A stretch of DNA of 14,613 nucleotides, taken from NCBI GenBank assembly GCA_964439745.1, contig CAYTQK010000056.1, forward strand, positions 1-14,613. The letters are read 5' to 3'. This DNA is from CAYTQK01 sp964439745 (GTDB taxonomy: Bacteria > Desulfobacterota > Desulfobacteria > Desulfobacterales > Desulfosudaceae). Under the pieces are notes generated by a model. The model did not search any database. It saw only the letters and a program-made list of their open reading frames with translations, and was not told the origin of the DNA. Of the stretch, positions 14,098-14,613 are shown piece by piece; within the stretch, counting starts at the first letter, position 1, and each line of letters starts with the position of its first letter. The translations under genes were made by a program, and so were the position numbers.

Positions 14098-14189
14098 CCC
14101 CTGATTGCCGTCAACTGCGCCATCCTGGGAACCTCCCTGTTCATGGTGGAGAGGGAATACGACTTTATTGAATCCTTGGTCTTCGGGCC
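14098..14189 (+). pseudogene. nqrE: nqrE remnant
   Basis: PLIAVNCAILGTSLFMVERE then YDFIESLVFG is the conserved late helix of NqrE (relatives read PLI-VNCAI-GG-FMV-RDYNF-ES-V-GFGSG). The N-terminal four-fifths and the final helices are absent, as are all of nqrC and nqrD that would normally lie between nqrB and nqrE. It runs in frame into the NqrF piece at FGPGAGM. Confidence 0.65.
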
Positions 14190-14566
14190 GGGCGCCGGCA
14201 TGGCCCCCCTGCGGTCTCATCTTCTGCACCAGCTCAATGGTCCGGGAACCTCCCGGAAAATGGCCTTCTGGTACGGGGTGCGCTCCTGGCAGGAGATGTT
14301 TTACCACGAGGAGTTTCAGGACCTGGCCGAACGGTTCGACAATTTTTCCTATTACGTGGCCCCGTCCGAACCGCTGCCCGAAGAAAACTGGCAGGGGCTG
14401 ACCAGGTTTATTCACGAGTGCCTGTATGAGGAATACTTAAAAAATCACGACCATCCCGCCGAGATTGAATATTACCTGTGCGGTCCGCCGCCCATGATCG
14501 CGGCCTTGGAAAAAAGGCTGGACGACCTCGGGGGGTGCTGATATGATCGCTTATGATGAATTTTGA
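14187..14566 (+). pseudogene. nqrF: nqrF C-terminal remnant
   Basis: About 125 residues of the NADH-binding part of NqrF: GAGMAPLRSH, KMAFWYGVRS, EMFYHEEF, then a DNF-YYVA-SEP segment, GLTRFIHECLYEEYLKNH and YYLCGPPPMIAAL. The ferredoxin and FAD-binding parts, roughly two thirds of the protein, are missing. As written, the frame ends at TGA 14541 after DDLGGC. Dropping one G from the six-G run at 14530-14535 gives the usual ending GADMIAYDEF and stop 14566. In intact Nqr this subunit oxidises NADH and passes electrons to the membrane subunits. Confidence 0.75.
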
Positions 14567-14569
14567 CAA

Positions 14570-14595
14570 GCCTGTAAAAAGTCTTTTTTACAGGC
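14570..14595 (+). terminator. Hairpin after nqrF
   Basis: Perfect 11-bp stem GCCTGTAAAAA / TTTTTACAGGC with a 4-nt loop, 3 nt after the restored nqrF stop. The T-run is inside the stem, so in either direction it could act as a terminator. Confidence 0.6.
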
Positions 14596-14613
14596 AGTAT
14601 TAAGTTTTAAGTG

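Noticed and set aside
1..14613. CRISPR array, tRNA, rRNA, insertion sequence or phage genes
   Set aside because: No spaced direct repeats, cloverleaf, transposase motif or flanking target duplication was seen anywhere in the window.

Overview
This 14.6 kb window looks like chromosomal DNA from an anaerobic, probably sulfate-reducing member of the Desulfobacterota (Desulfobacterales-like). That call rests on gene content: rubrerythrin, a two-centre desulfoferrodoxin, rubredoxin beside a flavodiiron oxygen reductase, a selenocysteine peroxiredoxin, ferredoxin:thioredoxin reductase, and small proteins that resemble families I know only from Desulfovibrio-type genomes. Base composition is GC-rich throughout, with AT-rich gaps.

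Layout. 1-149: upstream end with a hairpin. 168-1937 (+): a sigma-54 activator whose N-terminus is a complete thioredoxin-type arsenate reductase domain. 1955-3103 (-): sfsA and a 120-aa conserved protein. 3104-3898: an AT-rich non-coding stretch with three perfect inverted repeats, two sigma-54-like promoters and a frameshifted remnant of an Fe-S domain gene. 3899-8505 (+): small protein, rubrerythrin, desulfoferrodoxin, flavodoxin, cydA, cydB and a frame-broken triheme cytochrome. 8600-9331 (+): a peroxiredoxin read through an in-frame TGA as selenocysteine, with a SECIS hairpin. 9428-9832: a siroheme sulfite/nitrite reductase-like gene with two internal deletions. 9858-12490 (+): rubredoxin, flavodiiron protein, ferredoxin, HEAT-repeat protein and small Cys-rich protein. 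12624-12935: helical protein. 13035-13621 (+): glutaredoxin-like protein and FTR beta. 13656-14566: a collapsed nqr operon in which recognisable pieces of NqrA, NqrB, NqrE and NqrF lie fused within about 0.9 kb.

How it works together (inference). Most genes remove oxygen, superoxide or peroxide, or supply electrons for doing so. Desulfoferrodoxin reduces superoxide, rubrerythrin and PrxU reduce peroxides, cytochrome bd and the flavodiiron protein reduce O2, and rubredoxin, flavodoxin, ferredoxin, glutaredoxin and FTR carry electrons or thiols. The first unit has a good sigma-54 promoter with a palindrome about 140 bp upstream of the expected start, and the divergently placed sigma-54 activator is the obvious candidate regulator.

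Caution. Several genes carry single-base indels at homopolymers of five or six bases, and two loci carry large, clean internal deletions with well-preserved flanking segments. Either this locus is decaying very recently or the assembled sequence contains errors. Reads should be checked before the broken genes are interpreted biologically.
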